A stretch of DNA of 64,000 bases from Citrus sinensis (Eukaryota > Streptophyta > Magnoliopsida > Sapindales > Rutaceae), in NCBI RefSeq assembly GCF_022201045.2, contig NC_068558.1, forward strand, positions 40,877,501 through 40,941,500, read 5' to 3'. The notes under the pieces were generated by a model that saw nothing but the letters and a program-made list of their open reading frames with translations, was not told where the DNA came from and made no database searches. Position numbers and translations under genes: made by a program. Below are positions 24,278 through 37,274 of this stretch, in pieces. The first letter of the stretch is position 1. The number at the start of each line of letters is the position of its first letter.

Positions 24278-25383
24278 TGGGTAATTTTTACTTTCCTCCC
24301 TTGAGCTTTGGTTCTTTTGCACTTAGATGGCTAAGATTTATTTATTAGTAAAAATCCCCTTACGGAATGCAAACGGTAGATCTCATATAGTTAGTTATGG
24401 GCAATTTAGTAATTTAATTTGACAAGCTAACTTTTACACATTTTAGTTGACATGAGCCCAGACAATTGTCAAATCATTGTGAAAAAAACCGTGCCTTGTG
24501 ATCATTGATATAAATAAAAAATTATAAAAAAATCAAAGCTTAAAACTTTTTCTCTTTATTTTTTCTCTTTTCTCTGAAACTAAACGTTTCTCTTTCATGA
24601 AGCCGGGTTTCATGAAGCTCAGACGACGAAAGCTCTGTTGAGAAGGCAAAAAATATTTTAATTTCTAGCAAAGCAGTATCTATTACTTGTGTGAAGTGAA
24701 GAAAAACACTAAACCCGCATCATGTCCCGCTCTGAATTTCACCGATGCTCGAAAGATTTGAATTGGTATGTTGAAACTAATTATAGATTAGTTTTCAATA
24801 AAACTTTTTTTTTTGGGCTCCATTTAGAGCGTATTGATATTATGGTGAGTTGTTTGTAAATGTCAAGTTTGTGCTTCATTCTTTGTTTATTGACAATGTT
24901 TATGGAACTGTGAAATATAAAATCGAGAATAAATTTTCCAACGCCATTTTGGGTATTTTGCAAGCATATGATTTTAGCTTATGTTACGGTTGATTATGCA
25001 TTTAATTTAAGCGCTGTAATATTCATGATGTACTTTTTAAAGTGAGTTTTAATAAGCTCGAAATAAATGATATGCTGAATTTTTGTGCTACTACCAGTCA
25101 ACTACACTTTGCATTTTCTATTTACTAAATTTTAGCTTTTTCTTTAACATTAATAGCATTTATTTATGTTGTTTTATTGCATTACAGTGTTGTACATTAT
25201 GATGTTGAGGCAGTAGTTGATGGCAAGGTGACTGAGATAGGGGGTATTTCAGTCTTTTTGAATTCAACTAACAGTCAACTACAAAATTAACTGACAGTAA
25301 GGGAGTCTTTACTAATAAATGAATCTTGACCATCTAAGTGCAAAAAACCCAAAGCTCAGGAGAGAAAAGTAAAAATTACCTAT
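24278..25383. mobile_element. Non-autonomous DNA transposon with about 85-bp terminal inverted repeats
   Basis: The left end (24278 to about 24363) and the reverse complement of the right end (25383 to about 25298) match over about 85 bp, both containing GGTAATTTTTACTTT, GAGCTTTGG, TTTTGCACTTAGATGG and TTTATTAGTAAA. They are flanked by TTTCGCAA (24270-24277) and TTTGGCAA (25384-25391), an 8-bp near-perfect target duplication. An 8-bp duplication with TGGG/TAGG ends suggests hAT-like, but the long inverted repeats would also suit a MULE. The 0.9-kb interior has no transposase-like ORF. Confidence 0.78.
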
Positions 25384-25391
25384 TTGGCAAT

Positions 25392-26700
25392 TTAAGGGTT
25401 TAGGCTGAGCTTTTTCAAGCACAGACCCAAGTTAATTAGAGTAAAAGTCTAAGGGTTGGACTTGAATTGGGCCCACTGCAAGCCTAGATTGAACTTGGAA
25501 TTTTACTTATTTTTTATAATTTTTTAAAAATTATTGTAAACTTAAAATGAGTTAATAATAATCAAGTTATTATAATTAACAATGAATTAAAGAAAATAAA
25601 TATTTTAAAAATAAAATAATAACTAAAAAAATAAAACAAATAGAAATTTATAAATTTAATTTTTTTGTATTGTATTCTCTAATTTACGGACTCTGTTAAT
25701 TTTTAGTACTTAAAAAAAGTTTAGTATTATAATTTTAAGTATTTTGATCCATTATTAATATATAAATTAAAGATTCAAACTTTCTTTTTTTTCTACTATT
25801 TTTTAAATTTGAATTTATTATTTTAATTTATAAATTTATTTTTTTAAAAAAATAGAGGGCTTGGGCTTAGCCCAGATTTTTTCCCCAAACCCTTGTCCAA
25901 GCCCTCATACGGGAAGCCCGAGCCAAAACCCGTGGAAATAGAGAAGGCCGGCCCAGACTTTTTTCATCCCTACACAAATCTAACTCAAAATTATAAAACA
26001 AAATCATCAAATAGTCATTGGTTAATGTTCAGCGGGCCCGGCATAACTAGCATAGAAAGGCATATTAATATATTCCTCAGCCAAGGCCGAATCTTTGTTT
26101 TGTGAAAGAAAATGAAAAGGAACAAGCAGAAACTGCCATGGAATATCAGAATTGGGATTGTAAAGACTTCAAAAAAAGGACAGCAAATTGCACTGTGAAC
26201 AAGAAAATGATCACCAACTAGAAAATAATAAATAAACAGTTTCACAGCCAGAGTCCTCAACATATGATAGTGGCTGTTAAACTATATAACTACTATTACC
26301 CTCAGAGTGCATTTCAAGAATTAATCACAATTATATAACCAATGACTTTAGTTTTGCCTTTGTTTGGAACATTTGTACAGTATCAATTTTACAAGCCTTA
26401 ATCATAGATCAAAAAGGGACTGAAGGAACCAAAAATTGAAATCATCTCATTCTGTCAGTTTTAGTTTCTTAAATGTGACAAAATAACCAACAGGAAGACT
26501 TGAACAATAATAATCAAAGAATAGGTAAGAGAGAAAAGACAATTAATAACGATATCACAACTAACCACACATCAAACCAGAGAAAAATACTTATAAGGGA
26601 ACATTAGACAAGTTTGTCCCATTCTTCTATACCAAGCCTACAATTCCAAACTGTGGATCCATTTTACCATTTTGATGATTAGTGCAACAGGGTGGATGAA
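25392..26700. other. Intergenic and likely 3' UTR of the RRM gene
   Basis: Very AT-rich from 25500 to 25860. The part nearest 26750 probably contains the 3' UTR of the minus-strand RRM gene. No other gene seen. Confidence 0.4.
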
Positions 26701-26750
26701 TGCATTCATTAACAAGATTCTCTCTTTGGCGCGCACACAAAATTTCTGGT

Positions 26751-29700
26751 CTACACGGCAATTGGCGATTCCTGCATTTGAGAATGGGCATAATTACACT
26801 TAAACTACTATCAAAATCACGGGAAAAAGAAGACGTCAGTTTTGATTATACTAATAATGCTACCAGCAGAAGTAACCAACCTTTGCAGTGAGGTTTGACA
26901 CAGCTACATTAAACTTTTCTCTAGTTTTTGTACCAGCTACCTGCCCAGCCCTAGCAACTTTACTGAAGGCCCCATTTAGCCAAGCTGTTCCTGCAGTCAC
27001 ATATCTGTGCAGCACAGAAATTGAAACATCAACAACTCTGTGGTAATTTCTTTAGCAACTGCATGAAACATTACTTGAACAACCAACCCAAGTTAGTGAT
27101 GCAGATTGCATAAAGAAAATGCATTCAAGATCAACGGTCAAAAACAATTCCCAGAAAAGCTTATTGTTATTAGAAAGGGAAAAAAAATCACCTAGGTTAC
27201 ATATTATGTTAAATATCACCAAATCATGCGCGTGAATTTTTTAACTTAAATAAGCTGTTAGGTCCTGCAGGAACCTGCTGGAAGAATAAACTAGAAACAG
27301 AGCAGGAAAAAACCCAAACTATTAACTTTTTGTAAGGTTGATTATTAAGCAATCAACAGTTTCAGGACTTCGGCTTTGACAACATTTGAATTTTGAATCA
27401 TCAGTTATATGTTGTTTGTCTCCATATTCAGATATGCAGTAACATAAAAGAAGCTTTTCATAAATGAAATTTCACAAGCATAGCATGATATCTTGATTGG
27501 AGGATTACATTGACATAGTTAAGCGACATGCAATTCTGCAAACTATTTATCATCCTCTAGTTTAGGAAGAAGACTCCATACCTGCTGGTTTTGACAGCTG
27601 ATCCAGTGTCATTTATTTTTCTCTCTGCAGCAAAAATAGCTGCCATAGTTTTATCTGACACATGAAGCCTCTGATCAACAGACTTCACTTTTTCATTAAC
27701 TACTGAAATTCCAACGGTCAGTTTCTCTGTGAACCCAACTCTGCGGTCAAAGGAAATAACCTTGGCAGATGCATTGGCTGTGAACTGATGTTTCTCATCA
27801 AATGCTTTAGCCTTATTCACAGCTTCTTGTCGAATTGCGGAACCTCTTGCAAGCACACTTGTAACAACTTCTTGTGCTCTATTAACATACATTCTTCCAC
27901 TACTAGAGGGGCTTGTTTTACCCTGATAATAGAGATTGATTAGATTAAGAAGATCAACAAAAAGAATCTTTCAAGATGCAAATGATATGAAATGATCTAA
28001 TGAAATTGCATTGAGTGTTACCAGCATCTGTGGAAGGCTGGCGTCTCATAACATTGTATGGATCAACAATCACAATCCAATATACATATGTCAACATTGC
28101 CCGCATGTAGGTTTTTGTTATTTTTTTCTTTTTCTTTTTTGATTGTGTGTGATCATTTATATAAATAAATGAACCATATTCCTAACAAGTGCTTTCTTAT
28201 TTTGCAGAAGGTTATGATTGGAAAACTCTATTCAATCATTCAGCAGATGCAACTACACATTCCCCAGAAAAATTTTTAAAACAGCACATCAAAGAAATCA
28301 AGCTTATCAACAGAATAGTTCTAAAGCTTCTCCAAATCTAATCATCTATGTAACACCAAAATAATAAATGGAAGTTCATTACATAAAAATACTGCAACTG
28401 TTTTGATGTTCTTAAGACCCAGTAAGCTCTAAAGTGGTGATTGTTCTACCTCATTATTTCCAGAAGGAGCTTCAGACACGGCATTGACCACCACAGTTAC
28501 TTCCTGCATAATTAGCATTAAAGAACATAATTGGCCACAGAACTTTAAAGAAATTATAAAAACTTGTTCAAAAACTTACCTGCGACTCAGGTTTTGGTAC
28601 ATAGTTTTCAGCTGGCGTTATGCTCACAATCTGATCTACTATTGTTGCTCCCTGAACAGAGTCACAATTTACACTTTTTCAGGAATTTTATCCAGAATAT
28701 TTATTCACGTGAAAAAAGAAAATAATTCCCAACCACATTAATAACCTCTGCAATACAACTATTTCATGTATTCACTAAGGAATTTTTTTCCATTCCAGAA
28801 AGGATGGCATTGACATTTCATACTATTTATATGCCTGAAGAGCATACTCTTTCTAGAAATAGCGTTTACAAACACAAACAATAACTAAATAAATTAATCT
28901 CCATATTAGTGAAATAAGCCTATTATTAGACTAAAATTTCTGTCATGATGGTTTCCAAGAAATTTGAGGGCATATAGTTGTTCTATAGAAGACAATAATC
29001 AAATAAAACAGGCCAAAATACAAGTTTTTGATGAATAATCATTGACTCAGTAAAATAGGCCAAAATACTAATTGCTATTATCAAAGAATAAATTTACACT
29101 CTTAACAGTAAACTCCAAAAACTCTCCCTACTTCACTCATTCATACTCGTCAGGAAGTTCACAGACAATTTGGCAGAAAAACTTCATGCATCAGAGCGAC
29201 CACAGACAGAAAACATGTGCTGAATCCAAATCAAACAATTAAAATAACTCAGTTTAATTTCATGAACTGTAATTTCAGGAAAAAAATATCAAAACCCATG
29301 ACAGTTAATACGCAGAGGGACTAATTTCTTAATAAGTTTCCTCCAAGGAAAAGTTTCCGACGGCAACTCAGCAGTGCATAGGCAAGTCCGAGTGAGTGCC
29401 TTAACCTTATTCAATCATCAGGGAACATATGGTTAGAATCATTCATCGGGACTTCAGAAGGTGGCTTCTTCTGTTCATAAGAAGCGGACCTCTCACAACT
29501 ACTAAGTTGATGCTCCATTTAAATGAGGAACTCATGCAAGAAAAATTTAGGGCCAAACAAGTTTTTGAGTGAAGTTAGGTTGTTTAGAAATAGAAGCATG
29601 GTTGTTAAATGTACCTAAAAGAATCTAGTTCACGTTTGTGCATGTCACTTTGAAAGGTACAACAGCCACTTCCTAGTTTAAGTTTACATTTTACCAGTAA

Positions 29701-31077
29701 TCAAATAACGCCACTGATGATCAACTCCTATGTCCAAAATAAGTTAATTATTGTCTGTCGCCCTCTATTAATGTTCTGATAATCTAACCAATTAAAAGAG
29801 AAGTTTCTGATGAATTTAAAATGTGGAGAAGAGGTTCATTTCAATTCTGGAATCACCAAGGTGTTGCCTGTATTTGACCCAAAACTAGGGGCATGTGATG
29901 ATATTGACATTTTTTTTTTTTAATAAACAAGAAGGTGAAGTAGATTTTAATTAAAGCATTACCTTGCAATTTACTCATTTCAATTTAACTAATCCTGATG
30001 ACGATGATTGAGCTAATTTTAGGAACAGATACAGCCTGTTATGGCATGCAATAGAAGGCTTCAGTTTAATGGGTAAAGTCAAAGACAAGCATTCAAGTCA
30101 TTCTTCCTTTACATTGCTTCAAGTTCATTCTGCAACATAAATAAATCGAATAAACCCACGAGATAATCTGATTTCTCAATGTGTAATAGCTGGAACATAT
30201 GCACAAGGCAGGAAATAAGTAAACAAGGCAGGAAATAAGTAAACAAGGCAGTTTATTAAAAAAAAGAAAGTAGAATTAATTCTAGATAGGGGATACACAC
30301 CGATAGTAACAATGCAATTTCAAGAGCTTTAGCATCTTTGAATGTAACAAATGCGGTTTTTGACTGCCCATATTCACTGCATCCACAAAAGGCAAAAAAA
30401 CAAAAAAAACAAAAAATTCGTATTCAATCTCCACTTCCCCAATCCCACTTAATTTCGTACACATGCCATTCAAATGCAAATTTTGCCTTCCCCTTTCCAC
30501 ACATGAAACCAAGCTGAAATAAGCATATTAAAAGAAAAAAAATTAGTATTTATTTGCTGTTTCCCATTTTACCCCCTTTCGTGCATATTCTTAGCAACTA
30601 ATAGAGAATTTAAAGAAAACTTCAATACAGAGTTTAAGAATTAGAATCAATAACTTCACTATTTACCCAAAAAGAAATTCACCGTAGTGTTTATATCATT
30701 TTGGGAATGAAAAGAACAGAAAACCCAAGATCTAAAAAGCATCATTTTCTTTATTTGTTTTTCGTTTTCCCAGCAAGCAAACACAAAACTAAAAGAGAAT
30801 TCAGAAGAAAATAAAGATATAACAGGTACCGTAGGATCTCAATGCGTTCGATATCACCGGAGAAAGAGAAGAATTCATGAATCTCTCTCTCGTGGGCTAG
30901 ATCTGAAACATTCTTTACTTGAACAGTTCTCGTCTGTTATATATTTAAAAAAAGAAAAAGAAAAGAAACAAAATAACTCAAGAATCAGTTGTTTAAACAT
31001 GGAATGGGTAGTGTTGAAATATCAAGATTAAGGGTTTTGATAGTGAAGAAACTGAGTAAACTACCGACCTGCTGCAT
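26751..31077 (-). CDS. RRM protein, binding partner of ACD11 (BPA1)-like
   Basis: Eight coding exons join in frame: 31077-31069, 30933-30830, 30376-30301, 28651-28580, 28503-28450, 27922-27582, 27004-26881 and 26771-26751 (266 residues). The first exon codes only Met-Gln-Gln. An RNA-recognition motif spans about residues 4-75 (RTVQVKNVSDLAHEREIHEF, then SKTAFVTF as RNP1-like and the second half of the fold). The rest is a helical, Lys/Ala-rich region with the family's FDEKHQFTANASAKV and VDQRLHVSDKT segments, ending ESPIAV. In Arabidopsis BPA1 and its BPL relatives bind ACD11, a sphingolipid-transfer protein, and affect programmed cell death and immunity; direct RNA binding is doubtful. Intron 3 is 1.65 kb. 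Which BPL paralogue this is cannot be told. A GA-rich leader sits at 31146-31167. Confidence 0.92.
30204..30250. repeat. 20-bp minisatellite in intron 3 of the RRM gene
   Basis: AAGGCAGGAAATAAGTAAAC is repeated about 2.3 times, close upstream (on the plus strand) of the exon at 30301. Confidence 0.85.
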
Positions 31078-31145
31078 TGTTAATAATGGGGTCGAGTTTT
31101 TGCTTTTGAAAATTTGTAGTGTTTCGTATGTCTGCGCAGCAATGC

Positions 31146-31167
31146 GGAGAGAGAGAGAGAGAGAGAA
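31146..31167. repeat. (GA)n tract in the leader of the RRM gene
   Basis: About ten GA units, which read CT-rich on the coding strand, just upstream of the ATG at 31077. CT-rich leaders are common in plant genes. Confidence 0.8.
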
Positions 31168-31179
31168 TTAAAAGAGCCG

Positions 31180-34100
31180 ACCAGACAGCTTGGAGCTAAG
31201 AGAAGGAATGTGAGCACTGAGCAGCAAGGAGAGAGACGCAATGCAGGCGCAGTTTCATAAATGCCCCTAGGTTCTCTTTAAAATTGTGGTTTACTAAATT
31301 GACTGTTTTACCCTTTCTATTATGTGTAATAAATAAATCTATTTTTATAAAAAAAATTAGATTCCAGAAATTAACATAAAAATGATGAAAGAAAGTAAGG
31401 AAAATAGAGGAGAAAGATTTTTTTGGGTCGGTTTCATCATTTTAATATGCTGAAGGAATACAATCCACTAATAAAAGTTAGCTAGATGAGCCTCACAATA
31501 AAAAAAAGAAGAAATAGATAAATAAATAAAGAAGCTTTCAACAATTTTTTTTATGTTTATACTTATAATGTGAAGAGGTTAAAAGAAAAAATAGATTATC
31601 GATATAGAAATTTAATTTTAAATAAATTATTTATTAAGTTTAGAGTTGCTTAATAGTCATTTTATATTGGCACGGTATTTTACTTTTAAAATTTAAGTCT
31701 AAATAATGATTGACATCATAAATTTTATGACAAATGATATAATATTAAAATCAAATTTTGAAATAAAATTTTAAAATATGTAATGTATTTTTATTTTTTG
31801 ATTTAATTATTAACTCAATTGATAGTTTTCAAATGAAAGTTATGTATGAGCACCACGCTGAAAGACTTTCATATTTTTAACTATATTTTCAATGCGTTGT
31901 TCCTTTTGACTATGTTGTTCGTGCATGATCACAGCAAAATTAATTTTGGTTATCATCATAATAAGAATTTAATATCAAAAAGAATTTGGAGGAAAAAAAA
32001 AAGTCAATATTCTCACTTGGGGGTGAGGATGCAATTTAAAATTTCATAAATGCGAATGGGGGTAAAATGGTAAATATAAAGTACCAAATGATTTGATTCC
32101 TTTCTTGGTCAATATGTGGGATATATTTTGAACTTTGAGCGCCGACCTTGACCTTTGGTGGACTTGCATGAGTCACGCTTTCTTTTTTCACGTTCTTTTT
32201 CATCCGGTTTTGATTTCAAGAAATTATTAACTTAATCAAACTTTTGGCATAATCCCCTCTTCTTTTGACCCGTAATCCCCTCCTTTTGTTTGTATTTGCC
32301 TTTGTAATTTTCATGTGCTAGCATTTGTTTATTCTTTTGTTTGTATTTTAATGTGCGAACATTTATTTATTCTTGAATATCGTATAGAATGACACACAAC
32401 CCTTTGCATATTTTTGAAGTTTTTTTTTTTAATTTACTCTCCAACTAACCTTCTTTATGGAAAAAAAAAGAAAAGAAAAACTTGTTTCCAACTTAAATTA
32501 GCTACAGTTCAGTTTTTTATTGCTATTACCTTTGGCGTATGTGGTCATAAATTCAAGTGTTATGAATTTATTAAAATATTTTCTCTTCTATAAATAGAAT
32601 AGAAGTAAAATATCACTCACTATATTAGTGGGAGTGATTGTCAAGCTAATATTGGTAAAAAGAAGTTTAGATAGATATCACCAGAGTACTAGATTCAAGC
32701 TAGTCTCTTCTATAAATGTGGATAAAACCTCTGAGCTGTACTGCAAATTTATATATTTAAATTTTCAATGGACTTAATATCCATTTGTGTGTGGAAAAAG
32801 AACTGAATAAATTGAATGGGTTATGGATTAGAACTTAATTAGGGTTCTTCTGATTTTGAATCATTGATCGGGTTCAAGTTCTGACTGGAAATTGCTACAA
32901 AGTTTGTCTCTCAACCAAGTCATTAACTAGCTAATGACGATATTAACCATTAAATAATCAATAAACCTAATTAGTACAGTTCCAAATACAATGAAGATGG
33001 TCTAACTTTTTCTCTTCGTTTGAGTCTTCTTAATAATAGTACACTCTCAGCCGTCTGCCCAAGCTGCCCACTCCATCTCCAAATTAATGAATTACCCATT
33101 TTATTTTCTCCTCATTGGGGAGGGAGTTTATTGTAAATTTAGGTATGAGATGATTTTCTTCCACTTGAATCTAAATTTATGGTGGGTAATTATGGTTCTT
33201 TTTACTATTTTTGTATGCTATCGTGTGTGTTTTTATTTATTTATTTATTTATTTTTAACTAGATTGGAAATCTCAAGAGTTGATCATATATGCAAAGTTA
33301 CATGCTAAGAATCATTTTCAATAGAGTAAAAATTATCTATGAGTTGGTAAAGTTTATGCTAGTGGTGAAGGGTACTGAAGTAGCTAGGGGTTGCCTGCGA
33401 AAAGTCTAAAATGGAGCTCTAATTTGTGGTAATGTGAAATGTCGGCTGTTCTTTCTTGATAGTTAGTAAAATTGAAATAATTTGTTTTGTTGTATTTTGT
33501 AATGAATCTTTTTGTACATGGATCTTCATTTCTATTATAAATTTGGCAGAATCAAATTCCTTTTCACTTATTTAGAACAATAACACACAGAAGCAATCGA
33601 ACAAAATAAAATTGTTATGGATAACAAGGCAATCAATAATTTGAACACATTTGGATGTTAAAGTTCTTTTAAAATAAGAAAAAGAGCCCCACAAGAAATG
33701 AAGACAAAAGTTGGGAACCGTCCATCCAGCAAAATTTTAAGTTGATAATCTTGATAGATCATAAAATTTTTGTGTTTTAGAAGGTAAAGAGACTCAACAA
33801 TATATTTATTTTCTTTTTTTCATTTCTTTTTGAATGGTTACAACTTACAACTCAATGATAGTTTAACAAATGACAATTTATTACACAACCTATTGACTTG
33901 ACCACATAACAACTATACAACATGGGGGTTTTAGGTCATTCTAAAAATATGAAAACTAACTTGATAATTAATTCAAATCTTAGAGACTAAAGGTACAATT
34001 GGGAGTGAGTTATTGTAGGTTTTAAGTTGCAATTGTTGTGGAATAAGAGTCTCAGTTGCTACTAAACACCTCAGCAGCTCAATTTTAGTAGTCAAACTGT

Positions 34101-34994
34101 CACACATCACTCCTAAATGCATCCTAAAACGATCATTTGTGCATTTAATATATCCAATAATACTTATACACAGCGTTTCAGTTTTCATGCCAAGGTTTCC
34201 AGACTGAATGAAGGCCAAGAAATGGCACTGAGAATGTCACAAGAAGAGCTGCCCAACCGAATAATGAGTCCGAGCTGCAGAGCAAGGCAGACTGAATTTG
34301 GGCCCAGAAGTAGCTAAGCCATCTGTTTTTCTGACCAAAAAGGAATTTCGCAAACAGCTCACATGCTTGCTTTCCAACTCATCCCTTTGCTTATTTTAGT
34401 GTGATTAATTTGTCCATAAGAGGCGAGCAATCCCTTTGCAAAATATGGTTCAAGCCTTCAAGCCATGTGCATCGAAAAACTGGGATTAACTTAAAAAGCT
34501 GTGGTGGCCCAAGATTTTGTTTGATCCAACCATTCCAGCCACAAAGTAATTAAAAACAAATATTATCCCAAACATGACAAAAACAGAAAATTTCCATGGA
34601 ATTGCTTTTATGTGATCTTTCCTTTGTAATGAAATTTTGAGTGGCGAATAGACTTAATGGGATATGAAGTGCTGAGAACAATGCTTGGAAAGTTGGTAAA
34701 AGGAAGATGAGTCTTGAGTTTGTTTCGCATCACAGGCCTAGTCTACAAGGAAATGCACAATATCTATGCTACCAAACAAAGTTCACATGGCAAAAGCAAG
34801 TACTTTTTTGGCCTTTTGTGCTTCACACCTTTGAATCCCACCAGCAACAAGAGCATTTCTGTGTAACAAAACCAATATTCGGCTCTGAAAAAGTAACCCA
34901 AAAAAAAAAAGGGATCTGTTCCTTGGCCTGCAAGGCTTGCCTGCATTATTTATTAAGTCAATGAAACTCTCCATACTCCTGAAATGGCTTATAG
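31180..34994. other. Intergenic, no gene seen
   Basis: AT-rich, with a TTTA repeat at about 33233-33257. I searched 33.9-35.0 kb for a first exon of the annexin gene (a GxGTD-type motif) and found none. Confidence 0.45.
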
Positions 34995-35001
34995 TCTTTA
35001 G

Positions 35002-36395
35002 CTTCTTCCACTTGGTGGCTTGGAAATTGGGGAGATTTTGAGGCATGTGTGCGGTGAAGACTTGCTAAAGAAGAGCAATATGGCTGGATTTTTGCCGAAA
35101 AACTGTGCAGCATTGGATGTGTGGATGCTTGGTTCCCATGAGAGGGATGCTGCTGTGGCTAGACAAGCACTTGAAGAAAGTGTTGTTAACTTCAAAGCTT
35201 TGATTGAGATTCTTGTGGGAAGGAAATCAAGTCATATTGCCCTAATCAAACAAGCCTATCAGACAAGATATAAAAGGCATCTGGACCAAGATATTGCCAA
35301 TATTGAGCCTCCCCATCCCTACCAAAAGGTAAGCTTGTTTCAAAAAGCACTTTCAGATAATCAAAATCACTTTTTTGGGGCATTGAGCACTTCAAGTTGG
35401 GTTTTTTCGGGAAATGTTTCTCAGAATAAAAGCACCCATAGAACAATACCCCTTTTTTTCGCTTAACATAGAACCTCTTAGTTTGATTTTACGAACGATG
35501 ATTTTATAGAAAAGATTGGCAATTTGACAGATTCTTGTGGCACTGGCTACATCACACAAGGCACACAATGCAGATGTTAGCCAACATGTTGCCAAATGTG
35601 ATGCAAAAAGGCTTTATGAAACAGGGGAGGGCAGTCCAGGAGCCGCCGAAAAAGCTGTTGTGCTGGAGATTTTCAGCAAAAGGAGCATCCCACAGATGAA
35701 GCTGACATTTTCTTGCTATAAACACATCTATGGACATGACTACACGAAGGTAATTAACATTGTCTTGCCAGCCCTATATGATCCTAATTTACAGACTTTT
35801 AACCGTAAAATTGAGATGAAATTTAACAGCTTCTTCCATTATCGGTGCATTTTTCAGTCGCTTAAGAGGGGAAACTCCACGGATTTTGAAGATGCACTAA
35901 AAATGGTTGTCAAATGCATTCTAAATCCACCCAACTATTACGCAAAGGTAATAATTATTTAGCCTTGCGGCCTTCTAAAATACCATTAACAAAGCGGATA
36001 AACATATTTGTATTCTTTTTTTGGGGCCAAAATTCATGCATATCTCTGCTACATTACACTGAAATCCCCTGTATTCGAAATGCCTCAATGATCGTTGCAG
36101 GGATTGACCGTAAGTGTTAGGTCTTTTGCACATAAAAAGTTGAAAAATTGGCATCAGTGGTAAACTTATTTCCTGGGTGCAGACACTGTATGCAAGCATC
36201 AAGGGGACAAGGGTTGATAAGGCCGCGGTGGCACGTGTGTTGGTGAGCAGAGCTGAGGTCGACATGGATGAGATTCAAAGGATTTTCAAGAAAAAATATG
36301 GGATGGAACTGAGAGATGCAATATGTGAGAGCATTCCATCTGGGGATTACAGAGATTTTCTTGTTGCTTTGGCCACAAAAGCAAGTACTGCTTAG
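35002..36395 (+). CDS. Annexin, N-terminally incomplete
   Basis: Four exons, 35002-35328, 35531-35749, 35858-35947 and 36183-36395, join in phase 0 to give 282 codons plus stop. Annexin repeats 2-4 are recognisable: [13 protein letters not shown] opens the segment after repeat 1, then [12 protein letters not shown], the repeat-3 region ([18 protein letters not shown]) and repeat 4 ([14 protein letters not shown] with DYRDFLVAL). Exon boundaries match those usual in plant annexins. The expected start (about 35 residues carrying the first GxGTD Ca2+ loop) is absent; exon 1 here follows acceptor GTCTTTAG at 35001 and opens LLPLGG, joining GEDLLKK, the tail of repeat 1. The repeats also lack clear GxGTD/E Ca2+ loops (for example [10 protein letters not shown] in repeat 4). 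Either a small upstream exon escaped me or the gene is 5'-truncated. Annexins bind acidic membranes in a Ca2+-dependent way; function here is doubtful. Confidence 0.75.
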
Positions 36396-37180
36396 ACGAT
36401 GATTTGAGTACATTATGAAGTCTTGTTTACAATAATCTACATTTGCATACATAGTAGATTAACTAGCAGCACTATGGTGTGATGGAAAGGCAGTGGTGAC
36501 ACTTGAACCTTTTTTATAAGCATTTCAAAAGCAATAATGTTATCATCAACTGTTTTACTAAAGGTCAGTGGCTTCTCCAATATCATGTTGGAAGAAGATG
36601 CTACTGTAATTAATGCAAACAAGAATCTTCCTGATTAAGATACAATGTCAATAGGGTACTCGCCATATCCCAAAAATTCCTGAAATGGCGAATAAATTCT
36701 TGGTCAGCCAACAAATTAAAAAAAAAAAAATCAACAAACAAATACAAAAAAAAAAAAAAAAACTATACTAGCTCGGATTTAAATAATTGCTTAACCATAT
36801 TGAATGTATTGGAGGGAAGGAGTTTGAGTCCTAATATTTTTTTTTTCCAATTTGGGTGGTAGATTCGTTTATATTGGGCATAACATAAATCTTCAATCCA
36901 TCCTAGGTATTATTAGATGGATTTAAGGTTTTGAGAATAAAAGCTAATGTAACGTTAATAAAAAAAAAAAGAGAGGTAATTACATGCCTGAGAATTAAGA
37001 AAAGAAAGTTGTGAAGAAAAAAGAAGGAATATTAATTGTGTCCCACATGCATGAGAAGATTGTCTAGAGAAGGATTATCCAAAGACAAAAACCAACTCCA
37101 ATAATATATTCTCTTTCAAAGTCTAAAGAAACCTCAAGCTGCTACCCCCTCGATTTATTACACCACAAGATCGAATTCTA
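36396..37180. other. Annexin 3' flank and promoter of the first RTM2-like copy
   Basis: From about 36980 the sequence matches 41200-41460, the promoter region of the intact RTM2-like gene at 41498 (shared blocks AAGGAATATTAATTGTGTC, GAGAAGATTGT, CAAAGACAAAA, ACCAACTC or GCCAACTC). This marks the left edge of the tandem-duplicated segment. Confidence 0.6.
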
Positions 37181-37184
37181 CACG

Positions 37185-37192
37185 TATAAAAA
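37185..37192 (+). promoter_or_regulatory. TATA box of RTM2-like pseudogene A
   Basis: TATAAAAAGCAAC about 85 bp before the former ATG, kept at the same place in units C and D. Confidence 0.6.
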
Positions 37193-37274
37193 GCAACTCA
37201 CCAGCGCAGGGAATTAGGGATGCATATATCATTCACTCCACAATACATATTTCCTTAAAAAAAGGGATAAATCA

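Noticed and set aside
29880-30260. Possible extra exon in the long intron 3 of the RRM gene
   Set aside because: The flanking exons already join in frame; the stretch is AT-rich with a minisatellite and no domain similarity.
34707-34964. 85-codon ORF just upstream of the annexin exons, as a possible first exon
   Set aside because: No annexin similarity, no usable donor in frame, and it ends in stops before the first recognised exon.
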